Assembly (NCBI GenBank): GCA_938002655.1
Contig: CALLAC010000032.1
Span: 1-56,316, forward strand
DNA length: 56,316 bases
Direction: 5' to 3'
From: an uncultured Cytophagales bacterium
Lineage (GTDB): Bacteria > Bacteroidota > Bacteroidia > Cytophagales > Thermonemataceae
Shown: piece by piece, positions 1 through 7,988 of the stretch
How positions within the stretch are numbered: the first letter of the stretch is position 1
Layout of the letters: each line of letters begins with the position of its first letter
Notes under the pieces: generated by a model
Told to the model about the DNA's origin: nothing
What the model saw: the letters and a program-made list of their open reading frames with translations, nothing else
Database searches by the model: none
Program-made: the position numbers and the translations under genes

Positions 1-1035
1 ATTCTTTACAAAAGTTTATACAACAACTCGGCGGCTGATATTTTATCAAAAAAAATAAGAAGTTTTCAGCCTGATGTTATTCATGTTCATAATTTATTTT
101 ATGTAGCTTCGCCCGCTATTTTGTACGAAGCCCAAAAACATAAAATCCCTGTGGTGCTTACTATCCACAATTTTCGCTTGATTTGTTCAGGGGCTTTACT
201 GCTCAGAAATGGGCAAGTTTGCGAGCTTTGCACACAAAAAAAATTCCCTTTGGCAGGCATCAAACACAAGTGTTTTCAAAATTCGGCTCTCAAAACCGCT
301 CAACTTACCCTTGTTACAGGCTTACACAAACTGCTCAGCACTTGGAAAAACAAAGTTGATGCTTATATTACACTCACCAACTTTGTAAAAAATAAATTAG
401 TAAACTCGTCTTTAAGTTTGCCAAAAGAAAAAATCTTCATTAAACCTAATTTCACCTCTGATAAAGGCTGGGCTATCGCCCAAGAACGACAAGATTTCTT
501 TCTGTTCGTTGGCAGACTTTCGCAAGAAAAAGGCATTAAAGTCCTTTTGGAAACTACAAAATTATACGATTTCAAACTAGAAATTATCGGTGGTGGCGAA
601 ATGGAAAATCTTGTGAAAGCGTACGCCCAAAACAACTCTAACATTATTTTTCACGGCTTTCAAAATCAAGATTTTATTTCCGAGAAAATGAAAGCCTGCA
701 AAGCTCTTTTATTTCCTTCCATTTGGTACGAAGGTATGCCCCTTACGCTGCTGGAAGCCTTTTCCACAGGTACGCCCGTGATTATTTCGGATATAGACAA
801 CCTCAACGAAATGGTACAAAATGGCTACAACGGCTTACATTTTCGCACGGGAAGCAGTGAGGATTTAGCCAAAAAAATTCAGTATTTTGAGAAAAATAAT
901 GCTCCTTACTTCTACGAAAATGCTCGCAAAACCTATGAAACTCTATACAACCCCGAAAAAAACTATTTGCGGCTTATCGAAATTTATCGGAAAGTAATTG
1001 AAACAAAAAAACAAAACCACAAATATAAAAATTAG
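1..1035 (+). CDS. Glycosyltransferase family 4 protein, 5'-truncated by the window edge
   Basis: This is a GT-B fold glycosyltransferase that would transfer a sugar from a nucleotide-sugar donor, probably for cell-surface polysaccharide or glycolipid. The frame is open from base 1, so the N-terminus lies outside the window. The first visible residues include PDVIHVHNLFYVASP, the N-domain motif of GT4 enzymes, followed by VVLTIHNFRLICSGALL. The C-domain has FVGRLSQEKGIKVLLE and the donor-binding E-x7-E motif in IWYEGMPLTLLEAFSTGTPV (about visible residues 238-257). A TTG at 121 could be mistaken for a start, but the conserved upstream residues exclude that. About 344 residues are visible, so only some 30-50 are likely to be missing. 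Acceptor and donor cannot be told from sequence. Confidence 0.9.
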   Translation: MLYKSLYNNSAADILSKKIRSFQPDVIHVHNLFYVASPAILYEAQKHKIPVVLTIHNFRLICSGALLLRNGQVCELCTQKKFPLAGIKHKCFQNSALKTAQLTLVTGLHKLLSTWKNKVDAYITLTNFVKNKLVNSSLSLPKEKIFIKPNFTSDKGWAIAQERQDFFLFVGRLSQEKGIKVLLETTKLYDFKLEIIGGGEMENLVKAYAQNNSNIIFHGFQNQDFISEKMKACKALLFPSIWYEGMPLTLLEAFSTGTPVIISDIDNLNEMVQNGYNGLHFRTGSSEDLAKKIQYFEKNNAPYFYENARKTYETLYNPEKNYLRLIEIYRKVIETKKQNHKYKN

Positions 1036-1050
1036 AAGCATTGAAAAAAA

Positions 1051-1080
1051 TTGATAAAATCTCGAAAAAAATTAACTTTG
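1051..1080 (+). promoter_or_regulatory. Bacteroidota-type promoter upstream of the rhomboid gene
   Basis: TTG at 1051-1053 (-33 box) and TAACTTTG at 1073-1080 (-7 box, consensus TAnnTTTG) are 19 bases apart, the spacing known for the primary sigma factor of Bacteroidota. Transcription would begin a few bases before the ATG at 1096 and cover the rhomboid-nuoJ-FHA protease genes. Confidence 0.6.
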
Positions 1081-1095
1081 ATAAAATTTTAGTTT

Positions 1096-1665
1096 ATGAA
1101 AATCACATACAATGCTCCTTTTACACTTACTTTTGCACTTGTAGCAACGACTATCCATGTCTTTCCACAAAGTATCACCGAGGGCTTTTTTGTTGTAGGT
1201 ACAAGTATGGATTTTAGCAATCCACTAGATTATTTTCGGCTTTTTTCTCATGCTCTTGGGCACGCTAACTGGAATCATCTTTTTGGCAATCTTTCTTTAA
1301 TTCTTATCCTTGGACCCATTTTAGAAGAAAAGTATGGTACACTGACGCTTGCTCTAATGTCGTTTATTACAGCACTGGTTACAGGTATTTTAAATGTAGC
1401 TTTTATGAAAAATGGCTTATGTGGTGCTAGTGGCATTGTTTTTATGATGATTTTGCTTTCTTCTTTTACCAATATGAAAGCCAAAACAATACCTGTAACC
1501 TTTATTTTGGTAGTGATACTATTTTTAGGAAAAGAAATTATGAATAGTTTTGAAGAAAATAATGTTTCGCAGTTTGCTCATATTTTGGGCGGAGTTTTAG
1601 GGGGAGTTTTTGGTTTTTTTATTCACAACTTTGAAAAAAAACGGAAAACTGCAAACAGTGCATAA
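1096..1665 (+). CDS. Rhomboid family intramembrane serine protease
   Basis: Rhomboids cleave transmembrane substrates inside the lipid bilayer using a Ser-His dyad. The 189-residue protein has the core six-helix layout. The hallmarks are the HANWNHLFGNL segment (residues 56-66, oxyanion/L1 region), the nucleophile motif CGASG with Ser112, and the helix-6 motif AHILGG with His162. It is short, with no extra domains, as in minimal bacterial rhomboids. It follows a strong -33/-7 promoter and lies 19 bases before nuoJ, so the two genes and the FHA-protease gene are probably cotranscribed. The substrate is unknown. The single-span membrane protease two genes downstream is a conceivable partner or substrate, but that is inference from position only. 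Confidence 0.9.
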   Translation: MKITYNAPFTLTFALVATTIHVFPQSITEGFFVVGTSMDFSNPLDYFRLFSHALGHANWNHLFGNLSLILILGPILEEKYGTLTLALMSFITALVTGILNVAFMKNGLCGASGIVFMMILLSSFTNMKAKTIPVTFILVVILFLGKEIMNSFEENNVSQFAHILGGVLGGVFGFFIHNFEKKRKTANSA

Positions 1666-1684
1666 GAATTAAATTTTATACATT

Positions 1685-2167
1685 ATGCAATTTCTTACTG
1701 TATCTTTGTTGTTGCTTGCTTTGGGGCTGATGGTTTTTACCAAAAATATGGTATATGCTATTTTTTCTTTACTTTTGCTCATGCTTTGTTTGGTAGTTTT
1801 GTATGTGTATTTGGGGGCAGACTTTGTAGCTACAACGCAACTGATGGTTTATGCGGGAGGAATTTTGGTTTTGCTCATAATGGGAGTGATGCTGGCACCT
1901 CGCAACAAAGAAAAAACACATATTCCTGTGAATTATCGTAGAAATTTTGGTGCCGCAATGATAGCACTCGCATTGGGAGGAATTTTAATGAAAGAAACAC
2001 TATTGTTGAAACTTGCTGATGTAGAAAAACCTTTGCAAGCAACTACCGAAAAAATCGCTATCTCTTTTCTTACAGAATATTTAGTAGCTTTTGAGGTGGC
2101 AGGAATTTTGCTCTTGGTAGCATTAGTAGGGGCAAGCAGTATTGCAGGCAGGAAAAAGTGTTCTTGA
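1685..2167 (+). CDS. nuoJ: NADH-quinone oxidoreductase subunit J-like protein (NuoJ)
   Basis: This is a membrane-arm subunit of respiratory complex I, 160 residues with five predicted TM helices. The NuoJ signature lies between residues 40 and 72: YVYLGADFVATTQLMVYAGG followed by ILVLLIMGVML, which contains the conserved pi-bulge helix region. The length matches NuoJ (about 160-185). No other nuo gene is visible here, whereas NuoJ is normally flanked by nuoI and nuoK. It is therefore either an orphan copy from a scattered complex I set or a paralogue with another role. It ends 19 bases before the start of the FHA-protease gene. Confidence 0.85.
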   Translation: MQFLTVSLLLLALGLMVFTKNMVYAIFSLLLLMLCLVVLYVYLGADFVATTQLMVYAGGILVLLIMGVMLAPRNKEKTHIPVNYRRNFGAAMIALALGGILMKETLLLKLADVEKPLQATTEKIAISFLTEYLVAFEVAGILLLVALVGASSIAGRKKCS

Positions 2168-2186
2168 AAATTCAAATCCTAAAAAT

Positions 2187-3596
2187 ATGCAAACTATCAC
2201 CATAGGCAGAGCCAACAACAATGACATAGTTATTCAAGATAGTGCCGTTTCTAAAAATCATTTAAAAATTACTAAAACGGCACAAGGCGAATACATTTTA
2301 GAAGATTTAGGCTCTACCAATGGTACGTTTGTCAATGGTAAGCCTGTACGTACTTGCAAATTACAATCCAATGATATAGTAAAAATTGGCGATACGCTAC
2401 TTCCTTGGCAAAACTATTTTCACAAGAACTATCAGCAAGCAAATATTTCAGGCAATCTGTTACACAGAATTAGCATTGGCAGAGCAAATAATAACGATTT
2501 TGTTATCAATGACCCCACCGTCAGCAGTCAGCATGCCTTTTTGGAAATCTACGATGACGGAAATTTACGAATTGTAGATAATAACTCAACAAACGGGACG
2601 TTTCTTCAGGGCAAACGTATACAAACTGCATTCATTAGTAGCGGCGAAAGTCTTCATCTTGGACGGGCAAAGGTAAACATTTCAGATATTATACAAAATT
2701 ATTCTGCAAAGTCTTCGCTTTCAAAAGATCAAGCCTTTCCAGCACAACCAGCACCTGTTGTAAACAAATCAATACCTGCCAAAACGCAATCCAGATTTTC
2801 ATCTTGGTTTACAGTAGGAGCAATAGCTGTAGTGCTGATTTTGATTGCTTTTCTAAAAAAAACAAATCAATCTGAAAGCCCGCAAACTACTAAACAACAA
2901 CAGAAGATAGAAAATCCGTACAAACAAGATAATAAAAAAGAGGAAAAAGCTCTTGAAGATACAAAAGAACATAAACCCAACGAAAGAAAGTATACCGAGC
3001 AGAAAGAGAATAATTCTGTAGCCGATTTAGTAGAGCTATCTGAAAATGCCGTTTTTATGGTATTTACTTATGAAAATGGATTCCCTAAATCAATGGGAAC
3101 AGGCTTTTTTATCAGCAATTCGGGGCTTGCTGTGAGCAATCACCACGTATTTTCCCCAGGAAACGAATGGCGAATTAAACTCAAAAATGGTGATATCTAC
3201 AATGTGAAGCGTATTGTAGAAAGTAATGCTGATTTGGATTATGTTATCTTTGAAACCGATGCCCAAGAAGTTACTAGTTTGCCTGTGGCAAGTAGTAACC
3301 CTCGTAAAGGTGAGGATATTATTGTCATTGGCAATCCGCAAGGCTTTGAGCTATCGGTAACCAAGGGAGTAGTTTCAGGTTTGCGGAACTATGATAAATA
3401 TACGGGTTCTGCAAGCGAAGGAGATACTTATCTGCAAATAGATGCGGCTATCTCATCAGGCAATAGCGGCGGTCCTGTACTCAATTTGAAAGGAGAGGTT
3501 GTAGGAATTGCAACAATGATTCATAGCGGAGCCTCAGGAATTACGCAGAATATCAATTTGGCTCTTAATATCCAAAAGTTGCCGCTACCTCATTGA
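2187..3596 (+). CDS. Membrane-anchored trypsin-like serine protease with two N-terminal FHA domains
   Basis: The predicted protein (469 residues) has four parts. FHA domain 1 (about 1-75) has GRANNNDIVI, SKNH and STNGTFVNG. FHA domain 2 (about 94-165) has GRANNNDFVI, SSQH and STNGTFLQG. A single TM segment follows at about 207-223. A charged linker (about 228-275) leads to an S1C/HtrA-like protease domain with His320 (SNHH), Asp351 (DLDYVIFE) and Ser427 (GNSGGP). FHA domains bind phosphothreonine peptides, so cytoplasmic phospho-signals could control a protease on the other side of the membrane. No PDZ domain is visible. The ATG at 2187 is preferred over an upstream TTG at 2142, which lies inside nuoJ and precedes the first FHA strand. 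It is probably the last gene of the rhomboid-nuoJ operon. The function is not known to me. Confidence 0.85.
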   Translation: MQTITIGRANNNDIVIQDSAVSKNHLKITKTAQGEYILEDLGSTNGTFVNGKPVRTCKLQSNDIVKIGDTLLPWQNYFHKNYQQANISGNLLHRISIGRANNNDFVINDPTVSSQHAFLEIYDDGNLRIVDNNSTNGTFLQGKRIQTAFISSGESLHLGRAKVNISDIIQNYSAKSSLSKDQAFPAQPAPVVNKSIPAKTQSRFSSWFTVGAIAVVLILIAFLKKTNQSESPQTTKQQQKIENPYKQDNKKEEKALEDTKEHKPNERKYTEQKENNSVADLVELSENAVFMVFTYENGFPKSMGTGFFISNSGLAVSNHHVFSPGNEWRIKLKNGDIYNVKRIVESNADLDYVIFETDAQEVTSLPVASSNPRKGEDIIVIGNPQGFELSVTKGVVSGLRNYDKYTGSASEGDTYLQIDAAISSGNSGGPVLNLKGEVVGIATMIHSGASGITQNINLALNIQKLPLPH

Positions 3597-3610
3597 TATT
3601 TTTGAATTTT

Positions 3611-4108
3611 TCAAGGCACGCGTTTGAGTTTGGCAAGTTTGGTTCGCATCTCTTCGCGTTTAGCGATCCTTTGTTCGGGCTCATCATAATAAATACCAAG
3701 CACTTGCAGTCTTACATATTTATTGTTGCGAATATATGTAACCGCAGGAACAAAGGCTAAATCGTCTTTGGTTGGGTCTCGGTCTTCAATCATTGCCCCA
3801 TCAGGGTCGTTAGGGATAGCTTTCCAAGTAATCGTTTTAGGCGACATCTGCCTGTGATAATCAGCTATTCGCATGCCATAAGCAGGTTGAATGCTAATTT
3901 CTATGGTGTAGTCTTTGGTTGTGAATTTGCACGAAGTAATTTCACCCAATTTCATGGTTGGCTCAGCTTGAAAACCTCTGCCAAAAACCCTTTCAACATC
4001 AGCCACCGTCAGATAGCATTGATTGCTTTGAGCAAGTAGGTTGTAGCCACACAAAAGTGCAATGGTAATAAAAACCATTTTTTCACATAATAAAAAGCAT
4101 TTTTTCAT
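3611..4108 (-). CDS. Secreted protein of unknown function, downstream of the LysM protein gene
   Basis: A 165-residue protein begins with a signal peptide (MKKCFLLCEKMVFITIALLC then GYNLLAQ). The mature part starts with QCYLTVADVERVFG and carries a second Cys in ITSCKFTTKDY, which could form a disulfide. A later segment, EDRDPTKDDLAFVPAVTYIR, looks like a beta-sheet domain. The reading frame is open further upstream to 4291, but that extension lies inside the LysM gene, so the ATG at 4108 with the signal peptide is chosen. It sits 28 bases behind the LysM/RlpA-like gene on the same strand and is probably cotranscribed. I recognise no family. Confidence 0.75.
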   Translation of the reverse strand: MKKCFLLCEKMVFITIALLCGYNLLAQSNQCYLTVADVERVFGRGFQAEPTMKLGEITSCKFTTKDYTIEISIQPAYGMRIADYHRQMSPKTITWKAIPNDPDGAMIEDRDPTKDDLAFVPAVTYIRNNKYVRLQVLGIYYDEPEQRIAKREEMRTKLAKLKRVP

Positions 4109-4136
4109 ATATGTATAGATTTGGAATTTTGAATTT

Positions 4137-5282
4137 TTAAGGAATATATGAGACTTCCACAGGCACAGTATTTTTCTTTGCTCCAAGAGCTTCAAAAACA
4201 TTTTTAGAAACCTTGATAAGTACTTTATTATTACCTGCACTGGGCAATTTACCAACAATTCTGACAAATACACTTTCACCATTAGATTCATTTTTCACAG
4301 CAACAATTGTGCCAATCGGAGCTTCACGATGCAAACCTGTGTAGTTGCCCGCTTTTTCATCTTCCATCATCACTGCTATACCTTTTTCAATGATTTTGCT
4401 ATAACCGCTAATAGTGATGGTTTGACGAGTAATTTCAGGCATTTCAGCTTCATCAATGGATTCTTCGCTCTTGTTTTCGCTATTTTCTTTAGTCTCTTGT
4501 AAAGGATTTTTATTTAGTTTGTTTTCTAGATTTTCTTTCTTATAGCCTGATGGATAAATTTCCAGTTTTTGTCCAATTTGCAAGCGGCTTTCTGTGGTAA
4601 GATTATTCCATTCTAATAATTCAGTGAGTTTGACCTTGTATTTTTTTGCAATGACATAGGGCGTCTCATCTTCTTGTACTACGTGCATTTGTACTTGTAT
4701 TTTGCTTTCCTTATTTTCTGTTTTGTCTAATTTTTCTTTATTCTCTTTGCTTTCAGCCTGTTCAGCGTTTGCTGTTTTTACAGTTTTCTCAGTTTTTTCT
4801 ACTTTTGTTTCTTTGTTTTCTTGGGTTGGGGCAGAAATCCAGAGCTCTTGACCGATTTTTATTTCATTGTTTTCCAACTTATTCCAAGTTTGCAAATCTT
4901 TTACTGAAACATTGTATTTGCGAGCAATGCTGTAAAGTGTTTCTTTGGCTTCTACGGTATGTTTGAGCGTTTTAGTATCATTGTTTTTCTTATCTTTTGG
5001 AGCGGTAAGTACAGCTTGATTCTCAAAATCTTTGTAAGGAATGCGTAAAATATCGCCAATTCGTAAATTTTTGGCTTGTGGATTTTCTTTAATGATTTCA
5101 TCGGCGGTAGTTTTGTAGCGGCGAGCCAGCCCAAAAAGCGTTTCTTTGGCTTCTACTTTATGTATAATCCAAGCCTTTTTCTTGCTTTTATCAATTTCTA
5201 AACGGAGAGAATCTAAGGGAATAGCAGAAATACTTTGAATTAGGCTACAAACTATCAAAAAAAATACTGATGTAAGTTTCAT
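4137..5282 (-). CDS. LysM-repeat protein with C-terminal RlpA-like double-psi beta-barrel
   Basis: This is an exported peptidoglycan-binding protein (381 residues). A signal peptide (about 1-20, ending ISAIP) is followed by three LysM modules. These start at about residue 40 (HKVEAKETLFGLARRYKT), 108 (HTVEAKETLYSIARKYNV) and 200 (HVVQEDETPYVIAKKYKV). Lys/Glu-rich linkers separate them. The C-terminal domain (about 290-381) has TGLHREAPIGTIVAVKN, SVFVRIVGKLP and VFEALGAKK, the layout of the RlpA-like barrel. RlpA enzymes cut naked glycan, but the catalytic Asp of the canonical motif is not obvious here, so binding alone is possible. The role is probably in cell-wall maintenance or division-site organisation. 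Confidence 0.85.
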   Translation of the reverse strand: MKLTSVFFLIVCSLIQSISAIPLDSLRLEIDKSKKKAWIIHKVEAKETLFGLARRYKTTADEIIKENPQAKNLRIGDILRIPYKDFENQAVLTAPKDKKNNDTKTLKHTVEAKETLYSIARKYNVSVKDLQTWNKLENNEIKIGQELWISAPTQENKETKVEKTEKTVKTANAEQAESKENKEKLDKTENKESKIQVQMHVVQEDETPYVIAKKYKVKLTELLEWNNLTTESRLQIGQKLEIYPSGYKKENLENKLNKNPLQETKENSENKSEESIDEAEMPEITRQTITISGYSKIIEKGIAVMMEDEKAGNYTGLHREAPIGTIVAVKNESNGESVFVRIVGKLPSAGNNKVLIKVSKNVFEALGAKKNTVPVEVSYIP

Positions 5283-5389
5283 AATAATTTTTTTAGAAAT
5301 GGAAATTGAGTTTTTGTACAGAAACGCAAATTTCGCCTAAATATCTATATTTTACCTCAATTACGCAAATTTTTTTCTCAATTTTGAAA

Positions 5390-5420
5390 TTGTTTTTTAC
5401 AAAATAAAGTTGTAGCTTTG
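5390..5420 (+). promoter_or_regulatory. Bacteroidota-type promoter upstream of the alanine dehydrogenase-like gene
   Basis: TTG at 5390-5392 and TAGCTTTG at 5413-5420 are 20 bases apart and match the -33/-7 consensus. The ATG at 5446 follows 25 bases later, which supports that start over the in-frame TTG at 5431. Confidence 0.6.
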
Positions 5421-5445
5421 TGAATATTTTTTGAAAGGCAGCTGT

Positions 5446-6672
5446 ATGAGCAAACAACTCAAATCTTTTGAGTTTGAGCAATTAGCTCAAGAACATTTTT
5501 TTTATCCACAAGAGCAACTTGCTGAGGTAGAAACGCAGGAACATACTTTCACCATTGGCATTCCGAAAGAAAGTTATGCCTTTGAAAATCGTATTCCTCT
5601 TACGCCCGAAGGAGTAGCAGTACTTGTTGCCAATGGGCACGAAGTAGTTATTGAAAGCGGGGCAGGTGAAAATGCCCATTTCTACGATAGAGAGTACGGC
5701 GAAGCAGGTGCTAAAATTGAATACGATAAAGAAAAAGTTTTTGCTTCCGAAGTAGTTCTGAAAGTAGAAATACCCACTCTTGAAGAGTTGGAAATGATAA
5801 AGCCAGGAAAAATACTTATTTCTACCTTGCCTATGGCAAAAATTTCCAGAGAGTTTATTCAAGAGCTCAATAAAAAACGCATCACAGGAATTGCTTACGA
5901 GTACATACAAGATAAATCGGGCAGTATGCCCGTAGTACGAGCAATGAGCGAAATTGCAGGCAGTACCGTAATGCTAATAGCTTCTGAATATTTGAGCTCG
6001 GTGCACAAAGGGCGAGGGGTACTTTTGGGTGGTATTACGGGAGTTCCCCCTACCAAAGTAGTTATCATAGGAGCAGGTACAGTTGCTGAATATGCGGCTC
6101 GTACGGCTTTGGGTCTGGGAGCAGAAATCAAAATCTTTGATAATCATCTGTACAAATTGCGTAGGCTTAAATACACATTGGGCCATCAGGTTTATACTTC
6201 TACGCTTAATCCATATATTTTGGCAGAAGCTCTGAGCCATACAGACGTAGCCATCGGGGCTTTGCGTCCTGAGGAGGGTCGTCCTCAGTGTGTAGTCACA
6301 GAAGAAATGGTCGCTCAAATGAAACCCAATTCTGTCATTATTGATGTAACCATAGACCAAGGCGGTTGTTTTGAAACTTCCGAAATAGCTACCCATCAGA
6401 ACCCTGTATTCAAAAAGCACGGTGTCATTCATTATTGTGTACCCAATATTGCTTCACGAGTAGCCCATACATCCAGCATTGCTTTGAGTAATATTTTCGT
6501 GCCCTTATTGCTCAAAACCGCTTCAGCAGGAGGTTTTGAAAAAATGATGCTTCTCAACAAGTGGGCTACCAAAGGCGTTTATGCTTATAGAGGTAAAATT
6601 ACAAATGCTGCCGTAGGTAGAAAGCTCGAAATGCCTTTCAACGATATTGCCCTGCTTTTAGCAGGATTTTAA
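5446..6672 (+). CDS. Alanine dehydrogenase-like NAD(P)-dependent enzyme
   Basis: A 408-residue member of the alanine dehydrogenase / PntA N-terminal superfamily. Ald converts L-alanine to pyruvate plus ammonia with NAD. The substrate-domain motif [18 protein letters not shown] (about 40-57) contains the conserved Arg49. The Rossmann domain has [10 protein letters not shown] (209-218) and an acidic residue (Asp232) that favours NAD over [23 protein letters not shown] (155-173) is the hinge region shared with PntA. The catalytic His found near residue 96 of classical Ald is not apparent; the local sequence is [10 protein letters not shown]. This may be a divergent Bacteroidota subgroup rather than a proven alanine enzyme. 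The start is the ATG at 5446. clpP follows after 7 bases. Confidence 0.75.
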   Translation: MSKQLKSFEFEQLAQEHFFYPQEQLAEVETQEHTFTIGIPKESYAFENRIPLTPEGVAVLVANGHEVVIESGAGENAHFYDREYGEAGAKIEYDKEKVFASEVVLKVEIPTLEELEMIKPGKILISTLPMAKISREFIQELNKKRITGIAYEYIQDKSGSMPVVRAMSEIAGSTVMLIASEYLSSVHKGRGVLLGGITGVPPTKVVIIGAGTVAEYAARTALGLGAEIKIFDNHLYKLRRLKYTLGHQVYTSTLNPYILAEALSHTDVAIGALRPEEGRPQCVVTEEMVAQMKPNSVIIDVTIDQGGCFETSEIATHQNPVFKKHGVIHYCVPNIASRVAHTSSIALSNIFVPLLLKTASAGGFEKMMLLNKWATKGVYAYRGKITNAAVGRKLEMPFNDIALLLAGF

Positions 6673-6679
6673 TTTTTTA

Positions 6680-7387
6680 ATGAACGCAAAACTACTTTCA
6701 ACTAAATACTTCACAACTATGTATTCGCAAGAAGAATTCAGAAAATTTGCTACCCAACATCTCAACATCAATAGCTTGGTTTTAGATGATTACGTCGGTA
6801 CTGTAACCAACCTGACCCCCAATATCATTGAAGAACGCCGAATGAATGCTATTGCAATGGACGTATTCTCGCGTCTGATGATGGATAGAATTATTTTTTT
6901 AGGTGTTCCGATTGATGATTATGTCTCGAATATTGTTGTAGCTCAGTTGCTATTTTTAGAATCAGTTGATGCCAAAAAAGATATCTTGCTTTATATCAAT
7001 AGCCCAGGTGGCTCGGTATATGCAGGCTTAGGTATCTACGATACTATGCAATACGTAAAACCAGATGTAGCTACTATTTGCACAGGGCTTGCCGCCTCAA
7101 TGGGGGCTGTGCTATTATCGGGCGGCTCGAAAGGCAAAAGAACTGCCCTGAAACATTCACGTATTATGATTCACCAACCTCTAGGCGGTGCAGGCGGAAA
7201 GGCATCAGATATTGAAATCAGTGCTAAACATATTCTTGAACTGCGAGACGAACTCTACGAAATTCTTTCACTGCATACAGGAAAATCTGTTGAGCAAATT
7301 GCCAAAGACTCCGACAGAGATTACTGGATGAAAGCCGAAGAAGCCCTTGAATATGGTTTGATAGATGAAGTTTTGGTAAGGAAATAA
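6680..7387 (+). CDS. clpP: ATP-dependent Clp protease proteolytic subunit
   Basis: ClpP forms the tetradecameric cytoplasmic peptidase that degrades proteins delivered by ClpX or ClpA/C. The 235-residue product has the full triad: Ser140 in GLAASMGA, His165 in IMIHQPLGG and Asp214 in DSDRDYW. The spacings of 25 and 49 residues equal those in E. coli Clp[17 protein letters not shown] (107-121) is also family-typical. The N-terminus is about 30 residues longer than the mature enzyme, consistent with a processed propeptide. An alternative start at the ATG at 6719 is possible. It follows the alanine dehydrogenase-like gene by 7 bases and is closed by a strong terminator. No clpX lies next to it. 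Confidence 0.95.
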   Translation: MNAKLLSTKYFTTMYSQEEFRKFATQHLNINSLVLDDYVGTVTNLTPNIIEERRMNAIAMDVFSRLMMDRIIFLGVPIDDYVSNIVVAQLLFLESVDAKKDILLYINSPGGSVYAGLGIYDTMQYVKPDVATICTGLAASMGAVLLSGGSKGKRTALKHSRIMIHQPLGGAGGKASDIEISAKHILELRDELYEILSLHTGKSVEQIAKDSDRDYWMKAEEALEYGLIDEVLVRK

Positions 7388-7398
7388 TATCTCACAAA

Positions 7399-7427
7399 CA
7401 AGGACTTTTTGAAAAAGTCCTTGTTTT
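7399..7427 (+). terminator. Intrinsic terminator after clpP
   Basis: A 12-bp perfect inverted repeat, CAAGGACTTTTT / AAAAAGTCCTTG, is centred on G7411 and followed by TTTTCC. It lies 12 bases after the clpP stop. It overlaps the TTG at 7409 that would extend the next gene, so the next gene must start later. Confidence 0.85.
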
Positions 7428-7474
7428 CCTACGAACTAAAAAGGAATATTTTTTGTTTTGTAAAAAAATACACA

Positions 7475-7900
7475 ATGCCTCGCTTTTTTCTTTCCACAGC
7501 ATCATTTGCTTTATTAAGTGTATTTCTTTTAGCACAAACGGGCATTGCTGTCTTCAAGCATTCCTGCAAACTGAAAGGCGAAAAAACATTTATTTTCGTC
7601 AAGCCTGAAAATATCTGTTGTAGTGTTCATACTTCATCAGACGAAAAATGTCATACTTTACAAAATTCAGCTTGTTGCCTAGAAAGTACCAAAATTTACA
7701 AGCTAAGTGCTGATTTTTCTCTGGATTTTGCATTTTCTTTTGATTTTGTAGCACATCAGCCTTTGTCTTCTATTTTTGAATTGTTTTTTCTTGCTTATCC
7801 TTCTGAAAATTTACTTTTTCCTATTCAATTTGCTAATCCACCGCCGCCCAAGCGGTACGGAAAAAATCTACTTCCCTTAATTGGTAGCTATCTGATATAG
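7475..7900 (+). CDS. HYC_CC_PP family small exported protein
   Basis: A 141-residue protein with an N-terminal signal/anchor segment (about 4-25). Its spaced motifs match the small Bacteroidota family named for HYC, CC and PP. Here they are HSC (29-31), CC (48-49), a further Cys before HTL, CC (67-68) and a proline run NPPPPK (121-126) near the C-terminus. The clustered Cys and His residues suggest metal or redox binding; no reaction is known. The gene lies directly upstream of a TonB-dependent receptor, a pairing that fits metal acquisition or homeostasis, by inference. Its stop codon lies inside the left arm of the long inverted repeat at 7889-7985. Confidence 0.75.
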   Translation: MPRFFLSTASFALLSVFLLAQTGIAVFKHSCKLKGEKTFIFVKPENICCSVHTSSDEKCHTLQNSACCLESTKIYKLSADFSLDFAFSFDFVAHQPLSSIFELFFLAYPSENLLFPIQFANPPPPKRYGKNLLPLIGSYLI

Positions 7901-7985
7901 GTTGGAGTGCTTTTCTGCCATTTTTGCAAGCAATTGCTTGGCAAAGCACTTTCTTTTTTCTCATTTTCAACCTAAATATCAGATA
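7889..7985 (+). promoter_or_regulatory. Long nested inverted repeat between the HYC_CC_PP gene and the TonB receptor gene (candidate structured leader)
   Basis: The outer arms are TATCTGATATAGGTTG (7889-7904) and its complement at 7968-7985, interrupted only by two extra A. The middle arms are AGTGCTTT (7906-7913) and AAAGCACT (7943-7950), extended by GCCA (7917-7920) with TGGC (7939-7942). The centre is the 12-base palindrome AAGCAATTGCTT (7928-7939). The right arm ends 3 bases before the ATG of the receptor gene, and the left arm contains the stop codon of the preceding gene. A pyrimidine tract (7951-7964) forms a one-sided internal loop. It could be a cis-regulatory RNA or an attenuator. 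I do not recognise it as a known riboswitch. Confidence 0.7.
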
Positions 7986-7988
7986 CTT

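Noticed and set aside
2142-2186. TTG-initiated extension of the FHA protease into nuoJ
   Set aside because: The added 15 residues are nuoJ codons read in another frame, and the first FHA strand begins right after the ATG at 2187.
5498-5512. TTATCCACA-like DnaA box in the alanine dehydrogenase-like gene
   Set aside because: A single match inside a coding region with no cluster, no dnaA/dnaN neighbours and no AT-rich unwinding element; chance occurrence.
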